Below, piece after piece: positions 1 to 9,230 of a DNA stretch of 64,000 nt. Made by a program: the position numbers and the translations under genes. Source of the stretch: G965212025 sp965237985 (GTDB lineage Bacteria; Pseudomonadota; Gammaproteobacteria; Poriferisulfidales; Oxydemutatoraceae). The notes below the pieces were generated by a model. It did no database searches. It was not told the DNA's origin and saw nothing but the letters and a program-made list of their open reading frames with translations. The DNA lies in NCBI GenBank assembly GCA_965237985.1, contig OZ250161.1, positions 1,364,001 to 1,428,000 on the forward strand. The letters run 5' to 3'. Every line of letters begins with the position of its first letter. Position 1 is the stretch's first letter.

Positions 1-419
1 AGCCGCGTGATTTGCGTGGTTTTCCTGCAATCCACAACCACTGTTTTTTCGGGCAAATCCGTCATCCGGCTTTCGAGGAGCAAAGGAATCACCAGCACGC
101 AGTAAACCGAATCAAAACCAGCGATGATTTCTTCCATCCGGGCACGCACCAGGGGATGGCAGATCTTTTCCAATTCACGCCTGCGTATCGGATCGGCGAA
201 AATTATTTGCCGCAGACGACGCCGATTGATGTTTTGTTGTGCATCAAGCACTTCGGAACCAAACAGCGACTTGGCTTTGAAGTAGGCTTGTGTGCCTGGT
301 TCAAGCAGCGATCGTGCCACGACATCGGCATCAACAGTCGGAACTCCGAAAGTGCGAAAAACTTTTTCAGCTTCGCTTTTGCCAGTCGCCACTCCGCCGG
401 TCAGCCCCAAACGCATCAT
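1..419 (-). CDS. coaE: Dephospho-CoA kinase (3' end cut by window edge)
   Basis: Phosphorylates dephospho-CoA in the last step of coenzyme A synthesis, in the cytoplasm. The reverse strand from 419 reads MMRLGLTGGVATGKSEAE, with the P-loop GGVATGKS near residues 9-16, followed by the DADVVAR segment and the RRRLRQIIF and HPLVRARMEE stretches usual for CoaE. The C-terminus lies beyond base 1. The ATG at 419-417 overlaps the pilD stop (ATGA), so translation is probably coupled to pilD; a second ATG follows at once at 416. The pilC-pilD-coaE order is the usual beta/gammaproteobacterial arrangement. Confidence 0.9.
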   Translation of the reverse strand, partial: MMRLGLTGGVATGKSEAEKVFRTFGVPTVDADVVARSLLEPGTQAYFKAKSLFGSEVLDAQQNINRRRLRQIIFADPIRRRELEKICHPLVRARMEEIIAGFDSVYCVLVIPLLLESRMTDLPEKTVVVDCRKTTQITR

Positions 420-1297
420 GGGAAAAAATACTGTGTGAAAAACTCTTGAGGAAAGGCGACAAGATACACGCCACCGGCTACGGACAGCCACGGACCAAAA
501 GGAACCGCTTCGCCACGCCTGATTTTTCCCCTTCCAAGCTGAAAAAGGTTCACACCAAGACCGGAAAGAGAAGCTATTAGAATCAACCCTGGCAGAGCCT
601 GCCAACCAAACCAGGCACCAAGTGCCGCCAAAAACTTCGTGTCGCCGTGCCCGAGTCCTTCTTTTTTAGTGACCAGTAAAAACACCCAAAATACCAGCCT
701 GAATGTCGCATAGCCTCCGATTGCTCCGAGGATGGCAGATTCAGGCGGCACAAACATGGCAAAACTGTTGACCAGCAACCCGACCCAAAGCAACCCAAAA
801 GTCAGTTCATCAGGCAGAATGTGATGCTCCAGATCAATGAATGCCAGGCAGATCAAAGTCCACCCCATCAACAATGCCGGCAGTAAAAGCACTGACCAGC
901 CAAAAGATGCGGCGAGCAGAACTGTCACACACATGCCAAGCAATTCAACGACTGGATAACGCCGGGAAATTTTTGCACCGCAAAAACCACACCGGCCACG
1001 CAGAAACACAAAACTGAATACAGGAACCAGATGCTTGAATTCAAGCGTCGCGTGGCATGCCGTGCAATGTGACCCCGGCTTCGACAGCGTCAGTGACTTT
1101 TCATAGTCCGAGACAATATTTTCACCCGGCTCGTGGTCACTCCAACGAGCGGCGAGTATCCGTGGCAGCCGCCAGATGACCACGTTCAAAAAACTGCCGA
1201 TTACCAGACCAAACACGGCCATGGGCACCAGGAGCGCCAGGTCTGGAAAGTGCAGTCCTGCCGAACCAGGACCAGAGAACAGTGCGAATACATCCAT
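416..1297 (-). CDS. pilD: Prepilin leader peptidase / N-methyltransferase
   Basis: Inner-membrane aspartic protease that cleaves type IV prepilin leaders and methylates the new N-terminus. The 293-residue length is normal. An N-terminal hydrophobic segment with GSFLNVVIWRLP is followed by the cytoplasmic zinc-binding part with two CxxC pairs (HCTACH near 78-81 and GRCGFCG near 102-105), then several membrane helices. The two catalytic aspartates sit in FIDLEHHILPDELT and GHGDTKFLAALG. Its expected substrate PilA is encoded at 2997-3440. It overlaps coaE by 4 bases. A gap of 293 bases separates it from pilC, longer than usual for this operon. Confidence 0.93.
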   Translation of the reverse strand: MDVFALFSGPGSAGLHFPDLALLVPMAVFGLVIGSFLNVVIWRLPRILAARWSDHEPGENIVSDYEKSLTLSKPGSHCTACHATLEFKHLVPVFSFVFLRGRCGFCGAKISRRYPVVELLGMCVTVLLAASFGWSVLLLPALLMGWTLICLAFIDLEHHILPDELTFGLLWVGLLVNSFAMFVPPESAILGAIGGYATFRLVFWVFLLVTKKEGLGHGDTKFLAALGAWFGWQALPGLILIASLSGLGVNLFQLGRGKIRRGEAVPFGPWLSVAGGVYLVAFPQEFFTQYFFP

Positions 1298-1590
1298 GCC
1301 GATGCCCGCGTCTTAAAAAAAGTAGTGGACTGAAAAATACATGCCGAAGGAAAGCTTAAAGGAAATGCCAGAGCTTTTCCGCTGAAATCTCATCTTCCGA
1401 CGGTGACTGCACCCCTGCACAATGGCAACGGGGGCTCACCACCGTTTTTCCAGCTCCCAGCCACGGTCCTTGCGAAGGTTTGTACAAACAAAAAATTCCG
1501 CCGTTTCAACGCATGCCAATCCCTTGCCCCCGGTTTTGGCAGGCAACATGCCCCGACGTGCCCGTGTTTGCAAAGGCGAGATGGATTGGG
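1298..1590. other. Intergenic spacer between pilC and pilD
   Basis: These 293 bases contain no ORF that I believe in; the open frames are short and look like chance. I see no clear terminator or promoter. The spacer is notable only because pilC and pilD are usually nearly contiguous. Confidence 0.5.
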
Positions 1591-2811
1591 CTAAAGCGCA
1601 AACCCCAGGCTAAAAATCGGCATATACATACTGACAACAGTCCAGCCAACCAGAACTGAAACCACAATGACCATGACAGGCTCCAGGATTTGCGTGGCGA
1701 GTCTGGCGTAATCCTGAATTTTCTGTTCATAATGTTTTTCGATATGACCGAAAACCTTGTCCAGTTTTCCGGAACTTTCCCCGATAGCAACCATTTTTTC
1801 TACAAAAGGCGAAAAAAATGCCGTATCGCTGATGGCTTTATGCAGACGGACACCGCGTAACACATCCTCGCCCAAGCATTCCAAAGCCGCCCGGTAGTGA
1901 AGATGGTGAGCAGTGGTCGGCAACCAGGCCAGGCTTTTTCCCAATGGCATCCCTGATTTGCATATCAAGTGCATGCAGGTAGCGAATTCGTAATAAACAG
2001 TCGCCCTCTGGAATGTGCCGACTCCTGGCAACCGCCACACCAGGGATGTCAGATGCCATCTCAGCAGCCAGTGTTTTTTGCACAGCAACCAAAGTCCAAA
2101 AGTCAGCATTGCAAGAGCCAGCAGAACCCAGACTCCTTCCTGCACAACAAAGTGGGCAATCTCCAAGGTCAGACGAGTGTGCGCCGGGAGTTCGGCGCCA
2201 AAACTGTCATAGATTTTTTCAAATTCGGGCACTATGACAGTAGCCAGAACCCAAATCACAAGCAAAGACACCACTATCAGCAGAGTCGGATAACTCATGG
2301 CTTGCAAAACATGTTTGCGCATTCGCGCATGTCTTTTACGTTGTGCAACCAGATGTTCCAGTATGGATTCCAAGTGGCCACTTTTCTCGCCAAGTTCAAC
2401 CATGCGAGACAGAATTTCATTGCCACGGCCTAATCGCTGCTGAAAGCTTTCAGAAAGTGGTTGCCCTTTTTGCAAGTCAAATTGAACATGGGCGGCAAGC
2501 GCACGCGGGCGAGATTTCCCTCGTCCTTTTTGCATCAGCTCCAAAGCCTGTGAAAGAGGAATACCGGACTGAATGAAAGACAGCAACTGCTCCAGGAAAA
2601 CAGTAATGTCAGCACCACTTGGAGTTGCCGGTGAAAAAAAACCGTTGAACATTGTCTGGATCAACCCCAGGCTAATTTCCTGGCTTGCGTACAGTGCGCC
2701 TGTGGCGAATGCTCGCGGAGAAAGGCTTGACCGGTCTCGAGTGACCGGCTGGTTTAACACCTGGTGTGAGGAAAGCGGGAGCTGCCTGAGCGCGGGGACG
2801 GAACCAGCCAT
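1591..2811 (-). CDS. pilC: Type IV pilus inner-membrane platform protein PilC (T2SS F family)
   Basis: Polytopic inner-membrane protein that anchors the pilus assembly motor. Two repeated F-domains are visible: the first begins near ITVFLEQLLSFIQSGIPLSQAL (about residue 69) and the second near RATVYYEFATCMHLICKSGMPL. Long hydrophobic stretches (LLIVVSLLVIWVLATVIVP and the C-terminal VMVIVVSVLVGWTVV) are the membrane helices. Total length of 406 is normal, but the first ~65 residues do not resemble the usual PilC N-terminal region. An in-frame ATG at 2652 gives a shorter protein starting MFNGFFSP and may be the true start. No pilB is found beside it, although PilB is the usual motor partner. 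Confidence 0.88.
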   Translation of the reverse strand: MAGSVPALRQLPLSSHQVLNQPVTRDRSSLSPRAFATGALYASQEISLGLIQTMFNGFFSPATPSGADITVFLEQLLSFIQSGIPLSQALELMQKGRGKSRPRALAAHVQFDLQKGQPLSESFQQRLGRGNEILSRMVELGEKSGHLESILEHLVAQRKRHARMRKHVLQAMSYPTLLIVVSLLVIWVLATVIVPEFEKIYDSFGAELPAHTRLTLEIAHFVVQEGVWVLLALAMLTFGLWLLCKKHWLLRWHLTSLVWRLPGVGTFQRATVYYEFATCMHLICKSGMPLGKSLAWLPTTAHHLHYRAALECLGEDVLRGVRLHKAISDTAFFSPFVEKMVAIGESSGKLDKVFGHIEKHYEQKIQDYARLATQILEPVMVIVVSVLVGWTVVSMYMPIFSLGFAL

Positions 2812-2996
2812 CCCGACACAGATAACCCGAAACTCCGCCAGATTGGTGCATTAAACTTCTTTTCTCGCTCTCATCAAACTTCCAAATTTCGGAAAACGTG
2901 CCCTAAGCCCACCGCGCGGGACAACAACAAAGCATTTCAGGATTTCGCCACTTGCCGAAGCATATCGCTTCATTGCTGGCTGTCGTTGATGCTCGC

Positions 2997-3440
2997 TTAA
3001 CGGCAGCTTGACGGCAAATATTTTTTTTCCAGACCATTGGTGGTCGCCGGCGCACAGTCCCACTTCAAGGAAGTGTTGTTGTTGGTCGGTGTGGCAGTAA
3101 GCGAGATTTTTTTACCCTCGCTGTCGGCACTGACCCCGGCTGACAAGATCATGGTAATGATGCTTCCGTCAACGCTTTTTTCATATTCAAGTCCAGAAAC
3201 ATAGCGGGTAACTACAGTGCTGATCCCGGCTTCATCAACATCGTTTGGAAAGCGAGCGTTGCTGATATAGAACTCCGAAACCGATATTTTCGCGGAGGAG
3301 GCCAGCTGCAGGGCTTCGCTGACTTTGGCCCTGATGGTATAATCGAAGTATGCTGGGACAGCCAGAGAAGTTAGAATCCCAACAATTGCCACAGCAACCA
3401 TCAACTCAATCAGGGTGAATCCGTTTTTTCGCTTGGCCAT
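2997..3440 (-). CDS. pilA: Type IV major pilin (PilA-like)
   Basis: Structural pilin subunit. I chose the ATG at 3440 because it gives a classic class III leader, MAKRKNG followed by FTLIELMVAVAIVGIL, with PilD cleavage after Gly7 and Glu5 of the mature protein present. The longer upstream open frame has no signal character. The 147-residue preprotein ends with two cysteines (DCAP and the final SSCR) that form the usual C-terminal disulphide loop. It is read towards pilC, with a 185-base spacer, and diverges from nadE; the 99 bases between 3440 and 3540 must hold both promoters. Confidence 0.93.
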   Translation of the reverse strand: MAKRKNGFTLIELMVAVAIVGILTSLAVPAYFDYTIRAKVSEALQLASSAKISVSEFYISNARFPNDVDEAGISTVVTRYVSGLEYEKSVDGSIITMILSAGVSADSEGKKISLTATPTNNNTSLKWDCAPATTNGLEKKYLPSSCR

Positions 3441-3539
3441 TAGTTTCTCATTGAACAAATTGCATTCTGTAGCAATGAATACATTGGCTTTGCGAGATCT
3501 AGACAAACGGTTGTATTCGGTGTGCCTGCGGCTGGCAGC

Positions 3540-5156
3540 ATGAGCGGGAAAATACACATCGCATTGGCGCAACAGAATTTTCTCGTTGGCGACGTCGAAA
3601 AAAACCTGGCAAAAATTGTTCGTTGTACACAACTGGCAAACCGCCAGAAAAAAGTCGACCTGGTCATTTTCCCAGAATTATGTTTGACCGGCTATCCTCC
3701 TGAAGACTTGCTTTTCCGCCGGGATTTTCTTGAGCAGGCACGCCATGCCCTTACTCGCCTGCTGGCAACCAGCGTCAACACTCCCATCATTGTCGGCGCA
3801 CCCCGCCTGCATGGCGAGAAGCTGTACAACAGCGTGTTTTATCTGGCCGGAGGCAGAATTGTCGCCTACTGTGACAAACAGCATCTTCCCAATTACACCG
3901 TTTTCGATGAAAAGCGTTATTTCAGTGCCGGGAGTGGCCACTGCATAACAGAAATCGCCGGAGTGCGTTGTGCCCTGTTGATTTGCGAGGATGTCTGGTT
4001 TCCAGGCCCGGCGGCAGAGGCTCGAAAAAACGGCGCGGAAATACTGCTCAGTTTGAATGCCTCCCCTTTCCACGCGGGAAAACAGGAAATCAGGGAAAAG
4101 CTGCTGGAACAGCGGGCATCGGAAGCGCAGCTCCCTTTGATTTATGTGAATCAGGTCGGTGGTCAGGATGAACTGGTTTTCGACGGTGATTCCTGTGTTT
4201 ACGATGATCTTGGGCTTTGCCGGTTCCGGGCGCCGAGTTTCGAGGAGATCGTTGCCGATGTTTTCATTGAAAACGGAAGGGTGGCCGGCGAAGCACTCGG
4301 CAGCAAACGCCTGTCCGACGCGGAATTGCTCTGGCTGGCACTGGTGAACGGTTTGCGGGACTACGTGCTGAAGAATGGTTTTCGGAAAGTTGTGCTTGGC
4401 CTGTCCGGCGGCATTGACTCGGCCCTGGTGCTCGTCCTGGCAACGGAGGCTTTAGGTGGCGATAACGTCACCGCAGTCATGATGCGTTCGCGCTTCACAT
4501 CGCCCGAGAGCCAGGAAAGCGCCCGTCAACTCGCTGAAAACATGAGGGTTGCTTATCACGAACTGGAAATCGATGGCATCTTCGCAGAATTTATGGCGCA
4601 ATTGCAATCAATCTTAGGCACCTCTCCCGCGGACACCGCCGAAGAAAATCTGCAGGCACGTATCCGCGGCAACCTGTTAATGACAATCGCAAACAAACGG
4701 CATGAAATGCTTTTGGCGACCGGAAATAAAAGTGAGATGGCGGTTGGTTACTCCACGCTTTATGGCGACATGGCGGGCGGCTTTGCCCCACTCAAAGACA
4801 TTACAAAAACCCGCGTCTACGAACTGGCAAAATACTGTAACCGAAACGGTACCTGCATCCCCGAATTCATTATTCAGCGTCCCCCCACAGCAGAGTTGGC
4901 GAAAGGGCAACTGGATCAGGATACCTTGCCGCCTTACGAAGCTCTGGACGCAATCATTGAACATTTCGTGGAACTCGGTGTGTCTGCTGAAAATCTTACG
5001 ACGCAGGGCGTGACACCGACGGTCGCGAGGCACATTCAGAAAATGATTCTCGCCAGCGAACACAAACGCCGGCAGGCCGCGCCGGGCACGAAAATCACCG
5101 ACCGCGCTTTCGGCAAAGACCGACGTTATCCGATCACTTCCGGATTCAACCCCTAA
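3540..5156 (+). CDS. nadE: Glutamine-dependent NAD+ synthetase
   Basis: Converts deamido-NAD+ to NAD+ with ammonia released from glutamine. Two domains are seen: an N-terminal carbon-nitrogen hydrolase with the Glu-Lys-Cys triad (FPELCLTG near 44, DEKRYF near 124, LLICEDVW near 148), and a C-terminal synthetase with the PP-loop SGGIDS near residue 287 and the later motif TGNKSEMAVGYSTLYGD. The 538-residue length is typical of this two-domain class. The open frame extends 6 codons further upstream, but the ATG at 3540 (MSGKIHIALAQ) matches the family start. The gene stands alone, diverging from pilA. Confidence 0.95.
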   Translation: MSGKIHIALAQQNFLVGDVEKNLAKIVRCTQLANRQKKVDLVIFPELCLTGYPPEDLLFRRDFLEQARHALTRLLATSVNTPIIVGAPRLHGEKLYNSVFYLAGGRIVAYCDKQHLPNYTVFDEKRYFSAGSGHCITEIAGVRCALLICEDVWFPGPAAEARKNGAEILLSLNASPFHAGKQEIREKLLEQRASEAQLPLIYVNQVGGQDELVFDGDSCVYDDLGLCRFRAPSFEEIVADVFIENGRVAGEALGSKRLSDAELLWLALVNGLRDYVLKNGFRKVVLGLSGGIDSALVLVLATEALGGDNVTAVMMRSRFTSPESQESARQLAENMRVAYHELEIDGIFAEFMAQLQSILGTSPADTAEENLQARIRGNLLMTIANKRHEMLLATGNKSEMAVGYSTLYGDMAGGFAPLKDITKTRVYELAKYCNRNGTCIPEFIIQRPPTAELAKGQLDQDTLPPYEALDAIIEHFVELGVSAENLTTQGVTPTVARHIQKMILASEHKRRQAAPGTKITDRAFGKDRRYPITSGFNP

Positions 5157-5176
5157 GCCGGCAACCGCGCCAGCGG

Positions 5177-5780
5177 CTACTGCTCACTTAAAACGTCTTG
5201 TAACCTTTTTCTAAACTCTTGTTCTTTTGGATCACCAGTAAAACTAGACCAAATTGCTTCTTTTGCTGCACTTGAAAGAAACTCCCAAGTTACCTCTCCA
5301 CTCTCTATCAAGCTGATGAGTTGCTCTTGAGTATCGTAAAGCCTGATATCATAGGTTTTTTTATGGTATACGCTATACAAATCATACGCTAAATTTTCTT
5401 CTACATCGTAAGCCTTTACAGATGAAACTCCTATTCTAGCTCCCGTAGTCGGAATAAGTTCCATATAAGTAAGCGTAGCAGTAGGAAAAATACCACATTT
5501 GGGGTGATTTTTCTTTAATCTATCTTAATCATTATAGCGACGCTTAAACTTATTCCAATCATCATCCGTTCTTATCTTTCGTAGTTGACGCTCTGTTTCT
5601 TCCATCAAGCTCATGGCGGCTTTTTTGCTTCCACATAGCCTAACATCTTTGTCTATATTGGCTCTATTTTTATAACGATAGTATATCCTCTTGTCTTCTG
5701 CCCAAACGGGAAAAACGCAAGTACTCCAGAGATAAGGTAACTAAGATTAGAAAATGTACTGAGCGATACAATAGGTTCAT
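5177..5780 (-). pseudogene. Decayed exported protein of unknown function (one frameshift and one in-frame stop)
   Basis: Read on the minus strand, ATG 5780 starts a signal-peptide-like MNLLYRSVHFLILVTLSL. Deleting one T from the T5 run in the GCGTTTTTCCC stretch joins this to PVWAEDKRIYYRYKNRAN, which runs to KFKRRYND and a TAA at 5527-5525. The same frame stays open for 20 more codons to ATG 5464, which opens a 95-residue ORF (MELIPTTGARIG to RLQDVLSEQ) ending at 5177. One ancestral protein of about 195 residues broken by a frameshift and a nonsense codon is the simplest reading. Two small separate genes are the alternative. I do not recognise the family; the YYRYKN stretch loosely recalls DUF4124-type small exported proteins. 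The region is much more AT-rich than its neighbours and borders an IS6 element, so it was probably acquired. Confidence 0.5.
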
Positions 5781-5934
5781 TCGGTGCCTCTATAAAAAAT
5801 GCCGTGGCATTTATGTTTAAAAACTGTACACAATTAACTTGTATACATTTAATACAATGCATTGCCCCAAAAGGCAGGCCTTTGCATTTCCATAATTATA
5901 ATTCAACGGACTGTTCACCTTGAGGGCTAAATAC

Positions 5935-6721
5935 GGTACTGACAAGTTAACTTCTCGACCCAAGAAAATTCAGGTAAATTTTACCCTTTCAAGCAGTTGC
6001 AATTTTCCAGGACACAAAAGCACGCATTCGAAGCAACCGGTAATTCTTCGCAGAAATTAGATGACGTCCCAGGTTGAATAAATTACAGACAGAAGCATGG
6101 ACACTCAAAAAACGTTGCGCTTGCAGTATCGATTTGAATTTGCGCATTCCCCGCTCTCGAACCCGCGTCGATTGGTGCGATAACTCTGCCCGGTTATTTG
6201 CATGCTGCGACGTATCGTGAATTGAATCGGGGACCAGTTCTCGATGTGCAACACCATAGCTTCTCAATTTATCGGTTACCATCCTTCTCGGTTCGTTGCG
6301 ATGTATTTTCAACAATCGCTTAAAGAATCGTTTGGCCGCAGCACCGTCCCGACGTCTCTGGAGAAACACATCTACGGCCTCACCATCCTGATCGACTGCC
6401 CGCCAAAGGTAGTTTGGCTTCCCATCAATTTTTATAAATACTTCATCAATGAAGAAGGTATCACCATACCCCTGATGTTTTCTTTTCAACCTGGCGACAT
6501 ATTTTGGCCCAAATTTATTGCACCACAAGCGAATAGCCTCGTAACTAACATTTATTCCACGCTCTGCTAATAAATCTTCTATGTCACGATGGCTGAGGTT
6601 AAATCGGAAATAGAGCCATACTGCAAACTGGATGATTTCTGATGGAAATCGGTATCGTTTGTATATTTTTGGTTTATTCATCCGGAAATTATCGCCGAAC
6701 TACAGTTAACTTGTCGATACC
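5935..6721 (-). mobile_element. IS6-family insertion sequence
   Basis: A 787-bp element with one transposase gene. Its terminal inverted repeats are visible: the left end at 5935-5952 reads GGTACTGACAAGTTAACT, and the reverse complement of 6704-6721 reads GGTATCGACAAGTTAACT (16 of 18 identical). Size and GG-starting ends fit IS6. The 8 bases on each side (CTAAATAC and GCAAAAAT) are not identical, so no target-site duplication remains. IS6 elements form cointegrates, so loss of the direct repeat may mean that the flanks were rearranged by a second copy. Confidence 0.88.
5989..6681 (-). CDS. IS6-family DDE transposase
   Basis: 230 residues, the normal length for IS6 transposases. It carries an N-terminal helix-turn-helix region (NLSHRDIEDLLAERGINVSYEAIRLW), then the DDE catalytic domain: first Asp in FFIDEVFIKIDGK, second in MVTDKLRSYGVAHREL, and the Glu in the RVRERGMRKFKS region with the HQSTRVRERGM signature. 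The frame is intact with no internal stop, so the element could still be active. It lies inside the inverted repeats at 5935 and 6721. Confidence 0.93.
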   Translation of the reverse strand: MNKPKIYKRYRFPSEIIQFAVWLYFRFNLSHRDIEDLLAERGINVSYEAIRLWCNKFGPKYVARLKRKHQGYGDTFFIDEVFIKIDGKPNYLWRAVDQDGEAVDVFLQRRRDGAAAKRFFKRLLKIHRNEPRRMVTDKLRSYGVAHRELVPDSIHDTSQHANNRAELSHQSTRVRERGMRKFKSILQAQRFLSVHASVCNLFNLGRHLISAKNYRLLRMRAFVSWKIATA

Positions 6722-7206
6722 GCAAAAATGAGTACCCAGAATGTTGTGGCGCAGCCATGAAATCGAACTCGATCGGGAAAAGCAGATGATTTCCTTCCTG
6801 ATTTCATATTCTGAAAACCGTTATTTTCAGTTTTTATGACCAGGAAAAATTATGGTGCTGAGTCGTATTGGCGGCCTGGGATGATCTCTCAAGCGGAAAA
6901 TGACAATCAAGCCTCGCCAAAAACATCAAAATGCGCATGGCTGACACGGGGGCATCTTCATGTTCAGACGGCAGCATTTCACAAGAAATTCAACCAGAAC
7001 AGAAAAGCAGAAACACGCATAGTGCATTCTCTTCAGAAATTTTTCTGGACCGGCTTCCAGCCACCAAAAACCGGAACGAGTCTGATTGTTTGCGACAAAA
7101 TCAGCCCGCTTTTCCGTGTTGTCTCTGGGACATATCAGTCACCACACAATATCTCGACGACTTTGCGCTCGGTACGCACATTCAAAATCGAGCAGCATCT
7201 TTGGTT
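6722..7206. other. Intergenic region right of the IS6 element
   Basis: About 485 bases with no recognisable gene. Overlapping open frames on the plus strand (from 6836 and 6931) run through into the tRNA-Thr gene and have no protein character. A small terminator-like hairpin is listed separately at 6811-6835. Confidence 0.5.
6811..6835 (+). terminator. Possible rho-independent terminator
   Basis: CTGAAAA pairs with TTTTCAG around a 6-base loop and is followed by TTTTT. The stem is short and AT-rich, so this is a weak candidate, and I see no gene upstream that it clearly serves. Confidence 0.3.
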
Positions 7207-7278
7207 TGCCGGAGAGAGGAATTGAACCCCCAACCTTCGCATTACAAGTGCGCTGCACTACCGTTGTGCTACCCCGGC
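7207..7278 (-). tRNA. tRNA-Thr (anticodon TGT)
   Basis: The reverse strand from 7278 folds as a cloverleaf: acceptor GCCGGGG with CTCCGGC, D arm GCAC/GTGC, anticodon loop CTTGTAA, T arm with the TTCAATT loop, and discriminator A. The anticodon TGT (complement of 7246-7244) reads ACA, threonine. The first anticodon-stem pair is mismatched (G-A). CCA is not encoded. Confidence 0.88.
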
Positions 7279-7955
7279 AGGGAAAGCGTGAAGCCGAGAG
7301 TATAAATGGTCTAGAGTTTTGTCGTGGCCATGAGCACCGCGGACACAAGCGCCCCAGTCGATGGCGTGACAGACATGTTCGTAAAAATGGCAACATCACG
7401 TGACATCGCCTGCCCGGAAGTCGTTTTTGAATGCCCGGCTTCGCGACCCTTCGCCCCAATCGACCAATCACAAATCTTGACAAATAAACACGCTGGTGTC
7501 GCCGACGAAAACAAAAAGCAACTATTTGCAAAAGCTTCCAACAAACCACCCTGGCCAGAGCTCAAGAAGCTGACCGCTCCGAAGCGTTCATATGCCCGTT
7601 GAATAATGGTTGCTCGAGTTCCTGAACGACCGTTCCGACACTCGAAAGCGGTCACGAAAGCAAATCAGGAAAGAGGAGATGAGCCAAAAAAAGCCAAAAT
7701 GAACTCGGCCTGGAGGAACTCCGCTCACCGTCAAAAGACTCTCCTGTGCAGGGCCAGGCTTGTTACACTGCAAAAAATATAGAAAACTTGCCCTAAAGAT
7801 CAGAGACGAAACCCATTTGGGAAGTCAGCTGCCCACTTTGCGCAAAGAACATTTTCCGAGAATTCGCGGGCAATCTGGAGTTCAGCCGAACTGCCCGCAA
7901 AGCAGACCAGCCTGGCTTTCTGTTGGCACGGAATTTCACCCGTGGTCACGTATGT
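7279..7955. other. Intergenic region between tRNA-Thr and lysA
   Basis: About 680 bases. Several open frames exist (for example 7311-7655 on the minus strand), but none has a recognisable motif or a convincing start. I see no repeat, tRNA or clear terminator here. It may be a decayed gene, but nothing supports a family. Confidence 0.4.
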
Positions 7956-9230
7956 TCAAGTCGGGCTGCCGAGCTTTTGCCAGTATTTACAACTGGTTTC
8001 CGCAGCAACGAGATCCGTGATGGTTTCCCGCCGCCGAATGAGAAAGTCTTTGCCATGGTGGATGAGCACTTCGGCGACTCTTGGTCGGGTGTTGTAGTTG
8101 TGGCTCAACACAAAGCCGTAGGCTCCTGTAGAAAGTATTGCCAGGAGATCGTTTTTACCCAGTGAAAGCCTTTGTTCCCAAGCTAAAACATCGCTGCTTT
8201 CGCAAATCGGGCCGACCACATCCCAGATTTTTGCTTCGACTTCCCGACCTTCCTGGATCACAAGCACCGCGTGTTTTGCTCCGTAAAGGGCCGGACGCAT
8301 GAATTCGCTCATTGCCGCGTCGACAATAGCGAAATTTTTTGTTTCCCCCGCTTTGAGATGCAACACGCGCGTCAACAGCAACCCGGCGTCACCCACTATC
8401 GCTCTTCCAGGTTCTATGAGAATTCGATATGGCCTGTCGGCAACCGCGCGCCGAATTTCGGCAACGAAATGTTGTGGTTCAGGCGGCGACTCATCCAAGT
8501 AGCGGATACCCAGTCCGCCGCCAAAATTCAGGTCGGGAAATACGATGCCAGCATCGTGCAACTCGTCAGCGAGCGTCACCATACGGGTGAAAGTGGTTCT
8601 GAAAAGTTCCAGGTCATGAATTTGCGAACCGACGTGACAGCTCAGTCCCTTTAGTCCCAGATTCGGACTTGCAGCGGCGCGTTTGATGAGCACCTTTGCT
8701 TGGGCAATTGAAACTCCAAACTTACTGCTGTGCCCACCAGTCGAAATAAAGGCATGTGCTCCGGCCTCCACATCCGGATTGACGCGGATAGCAATCGGTG
8801 CCTTTCGTGCCTTTTTAGCGGCGATCGTTTCCAGCAGGTTTAACTCCGACCGGGATTCCACATTGAAGCAGGCAATTCCGAAGTCCAGCGCGGCGGCTGT
8901 TTCAGTCGCGGTTTTGCCAACGCCGGAAAAAACGACTTTGTCCGGGGCGGCACCAGCTCGTATAACCCGGGCCAGTTCGCCCCCGGACACGATGTCAAAA
9001 CCGCTGCCCAACCGCACCAGCTGCGCAAGGACTGAAAGATTGGAACAGGCTTTGACGGCAAAGCACACCAAATGGCCAGCACCATTGAACGCTTCATCAA
9101 ATGCCCGCCAGTTGTGTTCCATGGTTGCCCACGAATAGACATAAAGTGGGGTGCCGTATTTGTCGGCAAGTCCCGCCAGTGGAAGCCGTTCAAACAGCAA
9201 TCCACAGGGACTTTTTTCAATATGCCGCAT
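7956..9230 (-). CDS. lysA: Diaminopimelate decarboxylase
   Basis: PLP enzyme that decarboxylates meso-diaminopimelate to lysine. I place the start at ATG 9230 (MRHIEKSP), which gives 424 residues, the normal length. The long upstream extension of the frame only shadows lptM. The PLP lysine is in CFAVKACSN (about residue 60), the alanine-racemase-like barrel follows with HVGSQI and the phosphate-binding GGGLG, and the C-terminal substrate motif GPICESSD carries the active-site Cys of the partner subunit. The first codons overlap the 3' end of lptM, so the two are co-transcribed as in many proteobacteria. The usual downstream dapF is not present. Confidence 0.95.
   Translation of the reverse strand: MRHIEKSPCGLLFERLPLAGLADKYGTPLYVYSWATMEHNWRAFDEAFNGAGHLVCFAVKACSNLSVLAQLVRLGSGFDIVSGGELARVIRAGAAPDKVVFSGVGKTATETAAALDFGIACFNVESRSELNLLETIAAKKARKAPIAIRVNPDVEAGAHAFISTGGHSSKFGVSIAQAKVLIKRAAASPNLGLKGLSCHVGSQIHDLELFRTTFTRMVTLADELHDAGIVFPDLNFGGGLGIRYLDESPPEPQHFVAEIRRAVADRPYRILIEPGRAIVGDAGLLLTRVLHLKAGETKNFAIVDAAMSEFMRPALYGAKHAVLVIQEGREVEAKIWDVVGPICESSDVLAWEQRLSLGKNDLLAILSTGAYGFVLSHNYNTRPRVAEVLIHHGKDFLIRRRETITDLVAAETSCKYWQKLGSPT

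Noticed and set aside
6836..7305. Plus-strand frames of 124-129 codons next to the IS6 element
   Set aside because: They run through tRNA-Thr and have no protein-like composition or motif.
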